Positions 54,396 through 55,059 of a stretch of DNA of 55,059 nt are shown piece after piece. The stretch's first letter is position 1, and the number at the start of each line of letters is the position of its first letter. The stretch is from the NCBI GenBank assembly GCA_947626355.1, contig CANQRV010000012.1, forward strand, positions 1-55,059, in the 5' to 3' direction. The notes under the pieces were generated by a model. The model was not told the origin of the DNA and ran no database searches. It saw nothing but the letters and a program-made list of their open reading frames with translations. The stretch comes from an uncultured Muribaculaceae bacterium. Lineage in GTDB: Bacteria; Bacteroidota; Bacteroidia; Bacteroidales; Muribaculaceae. The translations under genes and the position numbers were made by a program.

Positions 54396-54797
54396 TCAGT
54401 CGGCGGGGAAATATCGCTTGTAGAGAAGCTCGACGCCCTCGGCAATCAGGGCGTCGCAGCTTTTCGAGGCCCCGGGACGTTTCAGTTCCCGACATAGGAC
54501 GCGCCCGTCGTTGACGGCCTTGAACCCGTTGCCGAGCTCCTTCATGGCCTTGTATACCTTCGGCTTGTCGGCGACTGAAGCCCTTTCGATGAGCCCTACG
54601 GCCACGGCCATGCCCGTCACCACGCCACATGTCTCGCCCATGGCCCCGATGCCGCCGCCGAGAGCCTGCGTGGCATTGGCAACGACGGATTCTTCCGGCG
54701 CCATGAGGTCGGAATATGCAAGAGCCACCGACTGGGCGCAGTTGTAGCCGTGGCGATGATGGTCGAGGGCGATATTCTTTCTCTGCTCAAGTGTCAT
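54396..54797 (-). CDS. C_GCAxxG_C_C family redox-type protein
   Basis: About 133 residues. The start at 54797 (MTLEQRKNIALD) was taken because a Shine-Dalgarno AAGGAG lies eight bases upstream. Conserved cysteines are in HGYNCAQSVAL, MGETCGVVTG, VLCRELK and SKSCDAL, the family pattern. Function is unknown, possibly metal or redox-linked. It is first in a three-gene operon with the RelA/SpoT-like gene and the TPR gene. Confidence 0.85.
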   Translation of the reverse strand: MTLEQRKNIALDHHRHGYNCAQSVALAYSDLMAPEESVVANATQALGGGIGAMGETCGVVTGMAVAVGLIERASVADKPKVYKAMKELGNGFKAVNDGRVLCRELKRPGASKSCDALIAEGVELLYKRYFPAD

Positions 54798-54805
54798 ATA
54801 GATAG

Positions 54806-54828
54806 TCTCCTTAAAAATTGCAAAAATA
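54806..54828 (-). promoter_or_regulatory. -7 box and unusually clear Shine-Dalgarno site
   Basis: TATTTTTG at 54821-54828 on the minus strand, and AAGGAG at 54807-54812 before the ATG at 54797. A good SD is rare in this window. Confidence 0.6.
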
Positions 54829-54934
54829 ATAAAAATTTTTGATATCCTTGTCTTAATCGGTTTTTTTCGGAATATCACACCCGCCACACCCCCTCCGGGC
54901 GCCTTGTCGTGGGGAAAAAATGACCGAAACAGCA

Positions 54935-55059
54935 TGTCGGGCCGGAGAGAGACGTGAACCTTAGTCCCTCCGCGGTGTTGTATTACAATAGTTCGTTAAA
55001 AAATTATCCATAGGCTAAGCGGCATCTACCGCCAAGCCAAAGAGTTCTTTGACAAGTTT
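54935..55059. other. Window edge, non-coding
   Basis: No gene is supported. The final 20 bases (TTCTTTGACAAGTTT region) could be part of a promoter or rRNA leader, but the window ends there. An inverted GCGG/CCGC pair near 55020 is short. Confidence 0.3.

Noticed and set aside
55030..55059. A start of an rRNA operon promoter at the right edge
   Set aside because: The TTTGACA string suits a -33 region but the window ends before any further signal.

Overview
The window looks like a chromosomal segment of a GC-rich member of the Bacteroidales, most plausibly Muribaculaceae or a close relative. This is inferred from Bacteroidetes-type promoters (TTTG, about 20 bp, TAnnTTTG) before many genes, the near absence of Shine-Dalgarno sites, type IX secretion regulators (PorW and PorX), secreted proteins with type IX-like C-terminal ends, and genes such as a MgtE transporter, DUF4254 and a heptosyltransferase-like GT9. 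No 16S rRNA is present, so the family-level assignment is tentative.

Layout. 1-7.5 kb: a minus-strand operon of a periplasmic TPR protein, an outer-membrane barrel, a conserved hypothetical, a NUDIX-fold regulator with a degenerate Nudix box, and aroB. 7.5-13 kb: GT9 plus DUF4254, a tricorn-type S41 protease and a DUF805 membrane protein. 13.1-13.75 kb: two tRNA-Glu genes flanking rpsT. 13.8-25.4 kb: two copies of one unusual module, a large secreted protein divergent from a lipoprotein/TPR/transmembrane/HTH regulator. Between them lie an AAA ATPase with three operator-like 41-bp repeats and a RloA/RloB-like pair bracketed by a 97-bp perfect direct repeat. 25.4-33 kb: an epimerase-gmd-mgtE-mutS operon and a divergent polyprenyl-phosphate sugar-phosphate transferase. 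33-35.2 kb: a phosphatidylserine decarboxylase-like gene and a decayed insertion sequence. 35.3-40.5 kb: a two-gene secreted-protein operon (the second with an Omp28-like thioredoxin fold) and a uridine-kinase-like gene. 40.6-43.5 kb: an accessory hotspot with a broken Rpn-type nuclease, ychF 3' end fragments in both orientations and another AAA/DUF4143 ATPase. 43.5-50.2 kb: ychF, two small genes, then porW-porX. 50.2-54.9 kb: a Sel1-repeat gene, a TPR membrane protein, a RelA/SpoT-like protein whose synthetase half looks degenerate, and a C_GCAxxG_C_C redox-type protein.

How the parts fit. PorX (a response regulator with a PglZ effector) and PorW are the type IX secretion control parts, and at least four secreted proteins here end in sorting-signal-like domains, so the window holds both likely cargo and control. 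The divergent secreted-protein/HTH modules resemble local sensing units: a membrane-anchored TPR sensor with a cytoplasmic HTH beside the promoter of its presumed target. One of these regulators carries a one-base frameshift. The accessory loci (RloAB-like pair, two ATPases, Rpn remnant, IS remnant) are more AT-rich than their neighbours and surrounded by repeats, consistent with acquisition and rearrangement.
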